The notes: generated by a model from the letters alone, not told the origin. A stretch of 64,000 nt of DNA from Pseudocolwellia sp048296855 (GCA_048296855.1 CP182631.1); one strand, 5' to 3'. Positions 54,721 to 63,652 are shown, counted from the stretch's first letter. Numbers and translations are program-made.

Positions 54721-55083
54721 TTAAAATACACGGTCAATAGCTTGTTTTGCTGCGGTGTATAAGGTTTTTATCATTAAACCTAATACCCAACGAATAAACT
54801 TAGCACTCATTTCAGTAACCGCTTGGGTTCTTTTTCCTACAAACACTAACATGTGTCCTAAAACTCCTCTTAACTCTTCGGCAACTTCAGGTGACTTAGC
54901 TATAGATTCATGTAAACAACGTGCGAGAATGTCGTAAAACGACAAGCCAACACCTAGAGCTGCTTGTCCAGCAATAACCCCATATTGGCCTGTTGTTTTT
55001 AATAGTGTTAATAATGCATCAGTAATAATTTGCTGCCAACGCTGTGAAAATGAAGTGTTGTAACGTTGTTCGTATTTAAGCAC
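54721..55083 (-). pseudogene. Probable C-terminal part of the frameshifted lipase
   Basis: A 120-residue open frame that opens at a GTG (55083) with no ribosome site and overlaps the lipase frame. It continues the lipase in another frame: in this frame 11 more codons upstream (GSFKTLHHNHT) read well to a C5 tract at 55115-55119 (G5 in the coding strand). One extra G would join it to the lipase at residue 251 and give about 382 residues. The content (helical, LLKTTGQYGVIAGQAALGVG) is unlike a random shadow. Could also be an independent small gene. Confidence 0.55.
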
Positions 55084-55868
55084 TGTATGATTATGATGTA
55101 AGGTTTTAAATGAGCCCCCATGCTAGTGTAATCTTTATAAGCTTTTACTGTATTAACATAACCCGGTGTTGATTTTGTCATAGAATGAGCTCCAAGACTA
55201 AAAGACGCACCACTATTCATTGCTGTTTGATATTCGCCTACCGTATGAGTAAAGGGCCAAACAGGTACACTGGGTACGGGATCTGCCCCATGAGTTACAC
55301 GGTAATGCTCAATATTCATCGCTGCTCTGTGAACTGAGTTACTAAGTACTACGCGTGGGGAACCAAAGGTATAGAGCTTTGTTTTAATGCCCGATTCACT
55401 TGCCCAAATAGCCGTTAATTCAGCAATAGCACCACCTAAACTATGCCCAACAACGTGCAAGCAACGGGGTTTGTGTTGAGTTATATATTGATTAAATGCA
55501 GGGCGCATACTACTGAATGCTTTATGAAACCCAGCATGTACGGCTAAATTTTTAGGTCCAAGGGTAACTCCTACGTTTAAGTTAGTTAACCAGTCAGCAG
55601 GGGCGGAAAATTTAGTCCCGCGAACACCAATAATATGGTGTTTTTTAAATTGTGATGAGGTGCCTTCTGCGGTTAACGCAAACCCTGTACTACGATTTAA
55701 TAGTTGGTTAACTAAGCCACCACTTATGCCTTGTATTTGATTATTAGTGATTTTGAAATTATTTTCAAAATCATTGTGAAAAACCTCGTTATAGCTTGTC
55801 GATTTTCTGATGTCATAGACTCTATCAGCAACGCTCGCTGCAGTGCTGGGTGATATTACTCCATTCAT
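55008..55868 (-). CDS. Class 3 lipase-like protein, apparently truncated by frameshift
   Basis: 286 residues. The lipase core is VHAGFHKAFSS, then nucleophile S143 in VVGHSLGGAIAE, then YTFGSPRVV and an Asp in HGADPVPSVP. Residues after about 251 (ending IIIIQCLNTNNVTTLHF) look non-coding, consistent with a slip at a G5 run just there. The start overlaps the preceding DUF6795-like gene by 4 bp (ATGA). The gene pair resembles lipase plus partner modules seen near secretion systems; an effector role is only a guess since no T6SS part is in the window. Confidence 0.75.
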   Translation of the reverse strand: MNGVISPSTAASVADRVYDIRKSTSYNEVFHNDFENNFKITNNQIQGISGGLVNQLLNRSTGFALTAEGTSSQFKKHHIIGVRGTKFSAPADWLTNLNVGVTLGPKNLAVHAGFHKAFSSMRPAFNQYITQHKPRCLHVVGHSLGGAIAELTAIWASESGIKTKLYTFGSPRVVLSNSVHRAAMNIEHYRVTHGADPVPSVPVWPFTHTVGEYQTAMNSGASFSLGAHSMTKSTPGYVNTVKAYKDYTSMGAHLKPYIIIIQCLNTNNVTTLHFHSVGSKLLLMHY

Positions 55869-56518
55869 AATTTAACTGCCTTCCCTGTGCCTTGTTCTGT
55901 TAGTTTATTAAAATTACCATCATGGATGCGGTATTTTGTTTCATTATCAATATGTAACCAAGTTGGTATATAATCCTCATCCCAACGGCAAATGCTAGAG
56001 GCTGTATGGTTAAGGTGCTCATTCTTATTATTTTTGAACTGAAAACTCACGCGTTTATTGCTTAATTCGCAATTTAAAAAAGTGAGCTTTTTAGTAAATT
56101 CTGGTACTTCTTTATAATCCCGAGGAGTTGCTATCCAAAGGGGAATGGGAGCTCCGTCACGATCAATAGTAATTTGTTGCGATACCCTATCTTCTGAAAA
56201 AGGTTTACTCGGAATGGAAGAGCGAATATTTTTTTGTGGAAAATAAAAATGCCCTTTATTATCCGTAATAGCCGTGTCTATATGATCTTTGCCATCGATA
56301 TACATTAACGAACGTTTAATCTCAATACTAGCAACAGGCTCACCATTTTCGGTGACTATGCCATTGACTTCAGAACATAAAAATACGTCTTGTTTTTTAA
56401 ACCAACCAAACATATCAACTCCTTGACTTATAATAGGAAAAGCAAGCATACATGGAATAAGTAATAACAAGATAAAACGAGGGCGAGAAAGAGAAGTGCG
56501 TTTTCTGCGTTTATTCAT
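55865..56518 (-). CDS. DUF6795-like membrane or exported protein
   Basis: 217 residues with a hydrophobic N-terminal segment (about 14-33, FILLLLIPCMLAFPIISQG). Then MFGWFKKQDVFLCSEVNGIVTENGEPVASIEI, the DUF6795-type start, an Ig/carboxypeptidase-regulatory-like fold. It is coupled to the lipase gene. It might protect against, or help export, the lipase. Function unknown. Confidence 0.6.
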   Translation of the reverse strand: MNKRRKRTSLSRPRFILLLLIPCMLAFPIISQGVDMFGWFKKQDVFLCSEVNGIVTENGEPVASIEIKRSLMYIDGKDHIDTAITDNKGHFYFPQKNIRSSIPSKPFSEDRVSQQITIDRDGAPIPLWIATPRDYKEVPEFTKKLTFLNCELSNKRVSFQFKNNKNEHLNHTASSICRWDEDYIPTWLHIDNETKYRIHDGNFNKLTEQGTGKAVKL

Positions 56519-56645
56519 TTGCTATCCTTGCTGAATATTTGCCGATATCTTATCCAAGAGATCCAAAGAAGTAAATATGGCTTACTTTATTTTACCTGAC
56601 GTAGCTTTATAACAAAGACACTAATTTCACTATAGATTTGGCGTC

Positions 56646-57140
56646 TTATCTATAACCTGCCGCTTGTTTAACAAAGCTAAAATGGGTTAACACTTCTTCA
56701 AGTTCTAATTTTATTTGAGCGCGTGCTTTTTTAGTATCGTTTTGGGTATTTGAAACAATCGCCATGGTAGTTGGGTGCACTAATAAGTCTTTAGCGTAAT
56801 AACAAATAGGTGAGTCAACTTCGGGTAGTTTACCGTCAGAATGATAATCGCGCTCAATGTCATCAAGCGAGATGGTGAGCATTTCATCAGAGGCAGATAA
56901 AACCGCAGATAAGTAGTTTTTACATGCACTTTCTTTATTCATAAATTCAGGTAACAGTTGCTTAGAAAGCTCAACAAGTTCAATGCTTTTTTCGGCTAAT
57001 GTTTTAAATGAAGCACTTGCTATATTTACTTCAATTGTTTCTGCAAGCTGTTCGTATTGCTCCCAGTTATTTGTTTTAGTTGCGTTTGCACTTAAGGTAA
57101 ATAACGCTGTGGATAAAGCAACAATTAATAAGGTCTTCAT
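56646..57140 (-). CDS. Exported hypothetical protein
   Basis: 164 residues with a clear signal peptide (MKTLLIVALSTALFTLSANA). Mature part is helical and acidic with two Cys (ESACKNYL, SPICYYAKDLL) that may form a disulfide. I do not recognise a family. Isolated leftward gene; no strong neighbour signal. Confidence 0.6.
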   Translation of the reverse strand: MKTLLIVALSTALFTLSANATKTNNWEQYEQLAETIEVNIASASFKTLAEKSIELVELSKQLLPEFMNKESACKNYLSAVLSASDEMLTISLDDIERDYHSDGKLPEVDSPICYYAKDLLVHPTTMAIVSNTQNDTKKARAQIKLELEEVLTHFSFVKQAAGYR

Positions 57141-57321
57141 TTTACTTCCTGTAAAGTATTTAGTGATTTTTAAACATAAGCTTAAATAACAGGGGTAAAC
57201 TATATCGTAATTGTACTTTTATATAAACGAATACCATCTTGAGAAATACTCATATCACCTCATAAAAAGGGTAATATTATTTATTTTTAACAAAGCTTTA
57301 AATTACTAACAGGAAGTGAAA

Positions 57322-57915
57322 ATGCGCTTAAAAGGAAAGTTAATAAAATGGAATAACGACAAAGCGTTTGGCTTCATTGCACCTAATGGTGGTGGAGAAC
57401 ACGTTTTTATTCACAAAACTGCTTTTTCAAATCGTCAGCGTGATCCTCAAATAAACGATGTTATTACTTTTTCAATAAGTAAAGATAAGCAAGGCCGCTA
57501 TTGCGCAGACGAAGCAACATATGCAGGTGAAAAGTTAAAGAAAAAACAAGCTAAAAGTATTAGTAAGTTTTCTATCTATTTATCGGTTATTTTTTTAGCA
57601 AGCATAGCATTAGCTTTAATGATGGGATATTTACCTGAAAATATTGTATTTATATATTTAGGTATGAGCTTTGTTACCTTTTTTGCGTATGCGCTTGATA
57701 AGTCTAAAGCAAAACGAGGGGCGTGGCGTACTCCAGAAAGCACCTTACACATTTTAGCTTTAGTTGGTGGCTGGCCAGGTGCTGCAATTGCACAACAAAT
57801 GCTTAGGCATAAATCTCAAAAAAGAGACTTTAGAATTGTTTTTTGGTTAACGGTTATTATTAATTGCTGCGCGTTAGTATGGTTGGTGTCGTTTAATGGC
57901 AAACTTATTTTTTAA
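57322..57915 (+). CDS. Cold-shock domain plus DUF1294 membrane protein
   Basis: 197 residues: an N-terminal cold-shock OB fold (KGKLIKWNNDKAFGFIAPNGG, HVFIHKTAF) joined to a DUF1294 membrane domain of about four helices (YALDKSKAKRGAWRTPESTLH, GGWPGAAIAQQ). The ATG at 57322 has GGAAG six bases upstream. Fusions of these domains are known, probably binding RNA at the membrane; function unclear. Confidence 0.88.
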   Translation: MRLKGKLIKWNNDKAFGFIAPNGGGEHVFIHKTAFSNRQRDPQINDVITFSISKDKQGRYCADEATYAGEKLKKKQAKSISKFSIYLSVIFLASIALALMMGYLPENIVFIYLGMSFVTFFAYALDKSKAKRGAWRTPESTLHILALVGGWPGAAIAQQMLRHKSQKRDFRIVFWLTVIINCCALVWLVSFNGKLIF

Positions 57916-57951
57916 CACTACACTAAGGTATAACTGCTAGTATTTAGCTTT

Positions 57952-58264
57952 TATACCCGTTACCAATCAAGATGCGTATTTCAGAGCACTTGAGCGATAT
58001 CAATTCAAGGCAATGCTTTGCAATAATGGTCGTTCCCTTATAAAAAGCATTAACGAAGAAGTGATTTTGCTCAAGTGCTTCTTCGATGGGTCTAAAAACA
58101 ATTTATGCTTCGTTATTAACTTTAGTAAGGGAATAACCATGACGTAAACTTAATGCCTTGCATACATGGATGTATGTACTTAGATTTTGTTTGGAACGTA
58201 AAATCTGTGCCTAAATTGTTTTTAGTTCCCACTGAAACCTGCATCTTGAATGGTAACGGGTATA
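57952..58264. repeat. Long TATACCCGTTACC-type palindromic element (copy 4, 313 bp)
   Basis: Starts TATACCCGTTACCAATCAAG and ends GGTAACGGGTATA. Nearly identical to copy 3 except for about 50 extra bases near the right end, which begin ATACATGGATGTATG (itself a palindrome) and contain AGATTTT / AAAATCT. Lies downstream of the cold-shock/DUF1294 gene. Confidence 0.8.
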
Positions 58265-58276
58265 TACACCATCGAG

Positions 58277-58621
58277 CTAGCTAATCTTCCACGCTTTAAA
58301 TATCGACTCGGTTACTCCCAAGCTTACCAGAGCGCCAGAATGTAGGGTTTCAATTTCTTGTAATACCATAGTAATAAACTTATCTGGCGAGGCTATATTA
58401 TTTTCGTGACAATAACGTGTGATGGCAGGTTCAATTTTACTACCCTGAATTCTGCTACGAATGATTTGTGCAATCACTTCTTTTCGTTCGGCTCTGTACT
58501 GAATTCGGTAGCTGTCTATCTCTCCTAACGAGTCTTTAACTACATCATATTGCTCGCACGACTTTATATACGCCCATTGAAAAAGCTCTAACGCGGGAAG
58601 AACATCATTCATTCTTTTCAT
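58277..58621 (-). CDS. Hypothetical protein divergent from lexA
   Basis: 114 residues, mostly helical (ELFQWAYIKSCEQYDVV, RAERKEVIAQIIRSRI), no signal or membrane part. I do not recognise a family. It starts 52 bp from the first SOS box shared with lexA, so it may be damage-inducible, though the promoter on this side cannot be shown. Confidence 0.55.
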   Translation of the reverse strand: MKRMNDVLPALELFQWAYIKSCEQYDVVKDSLGEIDSYRIQYRAERKEVIAQIIRSRIQGSKIEPAITRYCHENNIASPDKFITMVLQEIETLHSGALVSLGVTESIFKAWKIS

Positions 58622-58672
58622 AAAAGTTACACAAACCCCAACAAAACCAACAGGGTTGCGTTTATTTACAGG

Positions 58673-58688
58673 CTGTATATACTAACAG
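58673..58688. promoter_or_regulatory. SOS (LexA) box 1
   Basis: CTGT-ATATACTA-ACAG, a perfect CTGT-N8-ACAG LexA box, in the lexA / hypothetical gene gap. Confidence 0.9.
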
Positions 58689-58694
58689 TTATCA

Positions 58695-58710
58695 CTGTTG
58701 AAAAACACAG
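58695..58710. promoter_or_regulatory. SOS (LexA) box 2
   Basis: CTGT-TGAAAAAC-ACAG, a second CTGT-N8-ACAG box 22 bp from the first and 21 bp before the lexA ATG; two tandem boxes before lexA also occur in E. coli. An upstream in-frame start at 58698 would lie inside this box and is rejected. Confidence 0.88.
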
Positions 58711-58730
58711 GTTATAACCTAAGGAATATA

Positions 58731-59345
58731 ATGCGCCCATTAACTCCCAGACAAGAACAAATATTTGATCTGATTAAAGAAAAAATATCTGAAACGGGTA
58801 TGCCACCTACACGTGCTGAAATAGCTGACTTTTTTGGTTTTAAGTCGGCTAATGCTGCTGAAGAACACCTTAAAGCGTTAGCTAAAAAAGGTTATATAGA
58901 TATGCTACCGGGCACTTCTCGTGGTATTCGACTTACTGAACAATTTGTAGAGCAAGATGGCTTGCCTTTAATTGGCAGGGTTGCTGCTGGTGAGCCAATT
59001 CTTGCGCAAGAGCATGTTGAAGAGCATTACAAAATTGATGGCACTATGTTTAAACCGTGCGCCGACTATTTACTCCGTGTAAATGGTGAGAGTATGAAAG
59101 ATATTGGTATTCTTGATGGCGATTTACTCGCTGTGCATCAAACCACTGATGTAAAAAACGGACAGGTAATTGTAGCAAGAGTCGAAGATGATGTTACGGT
59201 TAAGCGTTTTAAGCGTGAAGGTAATGTTGTGTATTTACATGCTGAAAACGAAGAATTTTCACCTATTGTTGTTGATTTAACAACGCAACAATTTAATGTT
59301 GAAGGTATTGCTGTTGGTGTTATTCGTGCCGCTGATTGGATGTAA
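58731..59345 (+). CDS. lexA: LexA, SOS repressor
   Basis: 204 residues. N-terminal winged helix (MPPTRAEIADFFGFKSANAAEEHLKALAKKG in segments), cleavage site AG at A86-G87 in GRVAAGEP, catalytic Ser S121 (NGESMKD) and Lys K158 (VTVKRF). RecA-stimulated self-cleavage relieves repression of SOS genes. Two LexA boxes precede it, so it controls itself. The start was chosen since MRPLTPRQ is the family N-terminus and the boxes lie just upstream. Confidence 0.96.
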   Translation: MRPLTPRQEQIFDLIKEKISETGMPPTRAEIADFFGFKSANAAEEHLKALAKKGYIDMLPGTSRGIRLTEQFVEQDGLPLIGRVAAGEPILAQEHVEEHYKIDGTMFKPCADYLLRVNGESMKDIGILDGDLLAVHQTTDVKNGQVIVARVEDDVTVKRFKREGNVVYLHAENEEFSPIVVDLTTQQFNVEGIAVGVIRAADWM

Positions 59346-59894
59346 TATTTATTTGTGTTTGTTACACCAAACTACTTAATACCATGAACACACAGAGTTT
59401 ACTTTTTAAGCGTTTTTAATTTAAAGTAAATTCTGTTTTATCTCCTTTTAGTCCTATTTTTAACTTTAGTTCCTCGTTTTAATACTTCAATTCTCTCAAT
59501 TCAGGTGATTGCTCACTCTTTGATCAAAAAATAATCACTTTGCTTTTCTTGAAATAAAATTATTAATTGTCTTAAATAATAGGGCTGTTTAAAAATAAAA
59601 CAATCTTTAGCCTCATTACCTATAAGGCTTTCAGCATCTTAGAGTTGTTACTCTATTGTATTTGTTAATATTTATTAATGTAATAACTCTAATTTAAAAT
59701 TTGACCTAGATTAATATTTGAGTAATTCTAGAATGGAAAGTATACAAAATGATATTGAGTTGAAGTTTGATACTTAACACTCGTAGAGCGAATAATAATA
59801 AATATAGAATAGCGAAAACGTTCAAAGTATGACTGTTCATTGAACAGGTTTTGCCTTTTTTGCGTTAACAGAGGAGTGAGGGAGATGTCGAGTT
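59346..59894. other. Gap upstream of the cytochrome oxidase operon
   Basis: 549 bp between lexA and coxB without a gene. It must hold the cox promoter; TTGACC at 59701 is a possible -35, but no matching -10 is convincing. No repeat found. Confidence 0.4.
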
Positions 59895-61451
59895 ATGAGA
59901 CGTAACCTATGTTGGCTGAGCTTGGGAAGTTTATTTTCGAGCTCAGTATTAGCAGATATGCAGTTAAATTTAACCAAGGGTGTAACTGAGGTAAGTAGAG
60001 ATGTTTATGATCTACATATGTTGGTTATGTATATTTGTACTGTTATTGGTATCTTTGTTTTTGGTGCCATGTTCTGGTCAATGGTCTTTCACCGAAAATC
60101 TAAAGGCGCAAAGGCCGCATCTTTCCATGAAAGCACTAAAGTAGAAATACTTTGGACCGCTATTCCAATCGTAATTCTAATTGCCATGGCTATTCCAGCC
60201 ACTAAAACGTTAATTGAAATGGAGAATAATGACGATTCAGACGTTACCATTCAAGTGACTGCGTCTCAGTGGAAGTGGCATTATAAATATTTTGATCAAA
60301 ACATTGAATTTTATTCTGTTTTATCAACTCCACGCGATCAATACGAAAATCAATCAGGTACTTCAGCAGCTAAAGGCGAGAATTATTTACTTGAGGTAGA
60401 TAAGCATCTTGTTATTCCTGCTAATAAAAAAGTACGTTTTTTAATTACGTCTGACGATGTTATTCATGCTTGGTGGGTGCCAGCGTTTGCTGTGAAGCAA
60501 GATGCTAACCCCGGTTTTATCAACGAAGCTTGGACAAATGTTGATAAGCCAGGTATTTATCGAGGCCAATGTGCAGAACTTTGTGGTAAAGATCATGGGT
60601 TTATGCCGATTGTGGTTGAGGTGAAATCTGAAGAAGATTATGCCAAATGGCTTGATGAGCAACATGAGTTACTTGCACAAGCTGCTGAAGCTGAAAAAGC
60701 CTCGTTAAATGCCTCTGTTCCTATGGAAGAGTTGATGACGTTAGGTGAAACAACTTATGTCGCTTATTGTGCTGCGTGTCATCAAGTGGCTGGTACAGGT
60801 CTTCCTCCTGCATTCCCTGCACTTAAAGGTAGTCCTGTTGCTACAGGTGATATAGCGACTCATATTTCAACGGTTTTTAATGGTAAAGCGGGTACTGGAA
60901 TGCAAGGTTACGGCAAGCAGCTTTCGTTAAAACAAATTGCTGCTGTGGTTACTTATGAGCGTAATGCTTGGGGTAACAATACGGGTGATGCTGTGCAAGC
61001 GGCTGATGTTCAAGAGGCGGTTGGCGGTTCTACTGATAACGCAAAAGAAGCGGTTGCTGTAGTTGAAGACAAAGTTGCTGAAATAGCAGCGGTTGTTGAA
61101 GAAGCGGCTCCTGCAGAAGACCTATCAAAAGAATATTCCAAAGACGATTTGATGAAAATGGGCCAAGAAGTTTATACAGCTTCATGTGCTGCTTGTCATC
61201 AACCCACGGGGTCTGGTATTCCTCCGGCATTTCCTGCCCTTAAAGGTAGTGCTATTGCCCTTGGCGACGTAGCGGTTCATATCGATATGGTTGTTAATGG
61301 TAGTAAGAAAAACCCAGCGATGGCCGCGTTCGGTAGTCAATTAACTAAAACTCAAATTGCTGCAGTGGTCACTTATGAGCGTAATGCTTGGGGTAACGAC
61401 ACCGGTGATTTAGTGCAACCCGCAGCAGTTGATGCTGCCAGTGCGAAGTAG
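59895..61451 (+). CDS. coxB: Cytochrome c oxidase subunit II with two fused cytochrome c domains
   Basis: 518 residues. Signal peptide (ending SSSVLA), two membrane spans (about 42-62 and 85-108), cupredoxin with CuA ligands in HAWWVP and CAELCGKDHGFM (C226, E228, C230, H234, M237). Then two haem-binding cytochrome c domains: CAACH at 292-296 with Met in TGMQGYG, and CAACH at 431-435 with Met in NPAMAAFG. The extra domains shuttle electrons to CuA. The two haem domains are near copies, exactly 140 codons apart. Most such subunits II have one or no cytochrome c domain. First gene of the operon. Confidence 0.95.
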   Translation: MRRNLCWLSLGSLFSSSVLADMQLNLTKGVTEVSRDVYDLHMLVMYICTVIGIFVFGAMFWSMVFHRKSKGAKAASFHESTKVEILWTAIPIVILIAMAIPATKTLIEMENNDDSDVTIQVTASQWKWHYKYFDQNIEFYSVLSTPRDQYENQSGTSAAKGENYLLEVDKHLVIPANKKVRFLITSDDVIHAWWVPAFAVKQDANPGFINEAWTNVDKPGIYRGQCAELCGKDHGFMPIVVEVKSEEDYAKWLDEQHELLAQAAEAEKASLNASVPMEELMTLGETTYVAYCAACHQVAGTGLPPAFPALKGSPVATGDIATHISTVFNGKAGTGMQGYGKQLSLKQIAAVVTYERNAWGNNTGDAVQAADVQEAVGGSTDNAKEAVAVVEDKVAEIAAVVEEAAPAEDLSKEYSKDDLMKMGQEVYTASCAACHQPTGSGIPPAFPALKGSAIALGDVAVHIDMVVNGSKKNPAMAAFGSQLTKTQIAAVVTYERNAWGNDTGDLVQPAAVDAASAK

Positions 61452-61460
61452 GAGGTAGAC

Positions 61461-63065
61461 ATGACAACAGAAAATATAACAACAGAACAGTCTGATCACG
61501 ATTCGCACGACGAGCATCACGATCATAAAATGACGGGGATAAAACGTTGGTTGTATACCACTAACCATAAAGACATAGGAACGCTGTACTTATGGTTCTC
61601 GTTTATTATGTTACTTACGGGCGGTGCGTTAGCTATGGTAATTCGAGCTGAGTTATTTCAGCCCGGGTTGCAAATTGTTGAGCCTGACTTTTTCAATCAG
61701 TTAACGACGGTACATGGTTTAATTATGGTGTTTGGCGCCATTATGCCGGCCTTTACTGGTTTTGCTAACTGGATGCTACCTATGATGATCGGTGCTCCAG
61801 ATATGGCTTTACCTCGTATGAATAACTGGAGCTTCTGGATATTACCTTTTGCTTTCGCTATTTTATTGAGTTCGTTTTTTATGGAATCAGGTGCGCCAAA
61901 CTTTGGTTGGACTTTCTACGCTCCATTATCAACAACGTATTCAAATGGTAGTACAGCATTCTTTGTTTTTGCTGTTCATATTATGGGTATTTCATCCATC
62001 ATGGGGGCAATCAATATTGTTGTAACCATAATGAATTTACGTGCTCCGGGTATGACTTACATGAAAATGCCATTATTTGTTTGGACATTTTTCATCACAG
62101 CTTATTTATTAATAGCGGTAATGCCGGTGCTTGCCGGTGTGGTAACCATGCTCTTAACCGATACTTACTTTGGCACCAGCTTCTTTGATGCTGCAGGTGG
62201 TGGTGACCCCGTAATGTTCCAACATATATTTTGGTTCTTCGGTCACCCTGAAGTTTATATTATGATCCTGCCAGCGTTTGGTATTGTATCTACTATCATT
62301 CCTGCATTTTCACGTAAAAAGCTGTTTGGTTATGCGTCAATGGTGTATGCAACCTCGTCTATCGCATTACTCTCTTTTATCGTGTGGGCTCATCATATGT
62401 TTACAACAGGTATGCCGTTATTTGGCGAACTGTTCTTTATGTATTGTACTATGCTGATCGCAGTTCCAACGGGTGTAAAAGTATTTAACTGGGTAGCAAC
62501 TATGTGGCGCGGTTCATTAACTTTTGAAACGCCTATGTTGTTTTCGCTGGCTTTTGTTATTTTATTTACGATTGGTGGGTTTTCAGGGTTAATGTTAGCT
62601 ATGACTCCTGTTGATTTTCAATATCACGATACCTATTTTGTTGTTGCGCATTTCCATTATGTATTGGTTACTGGTTCGTTATTCTCTATTTATGCAGGGG
62701 CTTATTATTGGTTACCTAAATGGACTGGGCATATGTATAGCGAGTCGTTATCTAAATGGCATTTTTGGTGCTCTCTTATCTCTGTAAATTTACTATTCTT
62801 CCCAATGCATTTCTTAGGTTTAGCGGGTATGCCACGTCGTATACCTGACTATGCTTTACAATTTGCTGATTTTAACAAGTGGGTAAGTATTGGCGGGTTC
62901 GCCTTTGGTTTATCGCAATTAATATTCTTAGCTGTTGTTATTAAGTGTATTAGAGGCGGAGCAAAAGCCGAGGCTAAACCGTGGGATGGAGCAGAAGGAC
63001 TAGAATGGACTGTGGCTAGCCCAGCGCCATACCACACGTTTTCAACACCACCAAAAATTGATTAG
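61461..63065 (+). CDS. coxA: Cytochrome c oxidase subunit I
   Basis: 534 residues, about twelve membrane spans. The haem-copper core shows TTNHKDIGTLY, TVHGLIMVF, the CuB His in GHPEVYI with the cross-linked Tyr, AHHMFTTG and the paired haem ligands in VVAHFHYVL. Reduces O2 to water and pumps protons. The short His-rich N-terminus (SDHDSHDEHHDHK) is a mild oddity that might bind metal. Starts 9 bp after coxB with GGAGG, so co-translated. Confidence 0.97.
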   Translation: MTTENITTEQSDHDSHDEHHDHKMTGIKRWLYTTNHKDIGTLYLWFSFIMLLTGGALAMVIRAELFQPGLQIVEPDFFNQLTTVHGLIMVFGAIMPAFTGFANWMLPMMIGAPDMALPRMNNWSFWILPFAFAILLSSFFMESGAPNFGWTFYAPLSTTYSNGSTAFFVFAVHIMGISSIMGAINIVVTIMNLRAPGMTYMKMPLFVWTFFITAYLLIAVMPVLAGVVTMLLTDTYFGTSFFDAAGGGDPVMFQHIFWFFGHPEVYIMILPAFGIVSTIIPAFSRKKLFGYASMVYATSSIALLSFIVWAHHMFTTGMPLFGELFFMYCTMLIAVPTGVKVFNWVATMWRGSLTFETPMLFSLAFVILFTIGGFSGLMLAMTPVDFQYHDTYFVVAHFHYVLVTGSLFSIYAGAYYWLPKWTGHMYSESLSKWHFWCSLISVNLLFFPMHFLGLAGMPRRIPDYALQFADFNKWVSIGGFAFGLSQLIFLAVVIKCIRGGAKAEAKPWDGAEGLEWTVASPAPYHTFSTPPKID

Positions 63066-63100
63066 TGATTGTTTGAATAGTAATTGATAAAGGTATTAAT

Positions 63101-63652
63101 GTGACTGTAGAGCAAACTGAACAAAGTAAAAATAACAAGAAAGTATTATCTAAATTAATGCTTATTGTTTTTGGTATGTTTGGTTTTGGTTTTGCGTTGG
63201 TACCTTTATATGATGTTTTTTGTGACATTACAGGACTAAACGGTAAAACCAATGAGTCGGCAGCAACTACGTATACCGATGGTATTGATACAAGCCGCAC
63301 TGTTAATGTGCAATTTATTAGTAGAACCGCTCAAGGTATTCCTTGGAAGTTTGAGCCGGTTCAACGAGAAATTACTGTTCATCCTGGTGAAACGAAATTT
63401 GTAAAATTTTACGCTAAAAATGAGTCTAATCGAGATATTATCGGGCAAGCTGTTCCTTCTGTATCACCGGGGTTGGCTGCGGCATACTTTCAAAAAATTG
63501 AATGTTTTTGTTTTACCCAGCAACCGTTAAAAGGTAATGAAGAAGTAGAAATGGGATTACAATTTTATGTGGATCCTGAATTACCTAAAGATATCTCAAC
63601 GCTTACCTTGTCTTATACTTTGTACGATGTAACAGGCAAAGTTGACTCATAA
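63101..63652 (+). CDS. ctaG: CtaG/Cox11, cytochrome oxidase CuB assembly protein
   Basis: 183 residues from GTG. One N-terminal membrane helix (about 20-40), then a periplasmic immunoglobulin-like domain with the copper motif ECFCFTQQ and late ITLSYTLYDV-type end. Cox11 delivers Cu(I) to the CuB site in subunit I. Lies between coxA and coxC, the standard order. Confidence 0.95.
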   Translation: MTVEQTEQSKNNKKVLSKLMLIVFGMFGFGFALVPLYDVFCDITGLNGKTNESAATTYTDGIDTSRTVNVQFISRTAQGIPWKFEPVQREITVHPGETKFVKFYAKNESNRDIIGQAVPSVSPGLAAAYFQKIECFCFTQQPLKGNEEVEMGLQFYVDPELPKDISTLTLSYTLYDVTGKVDS

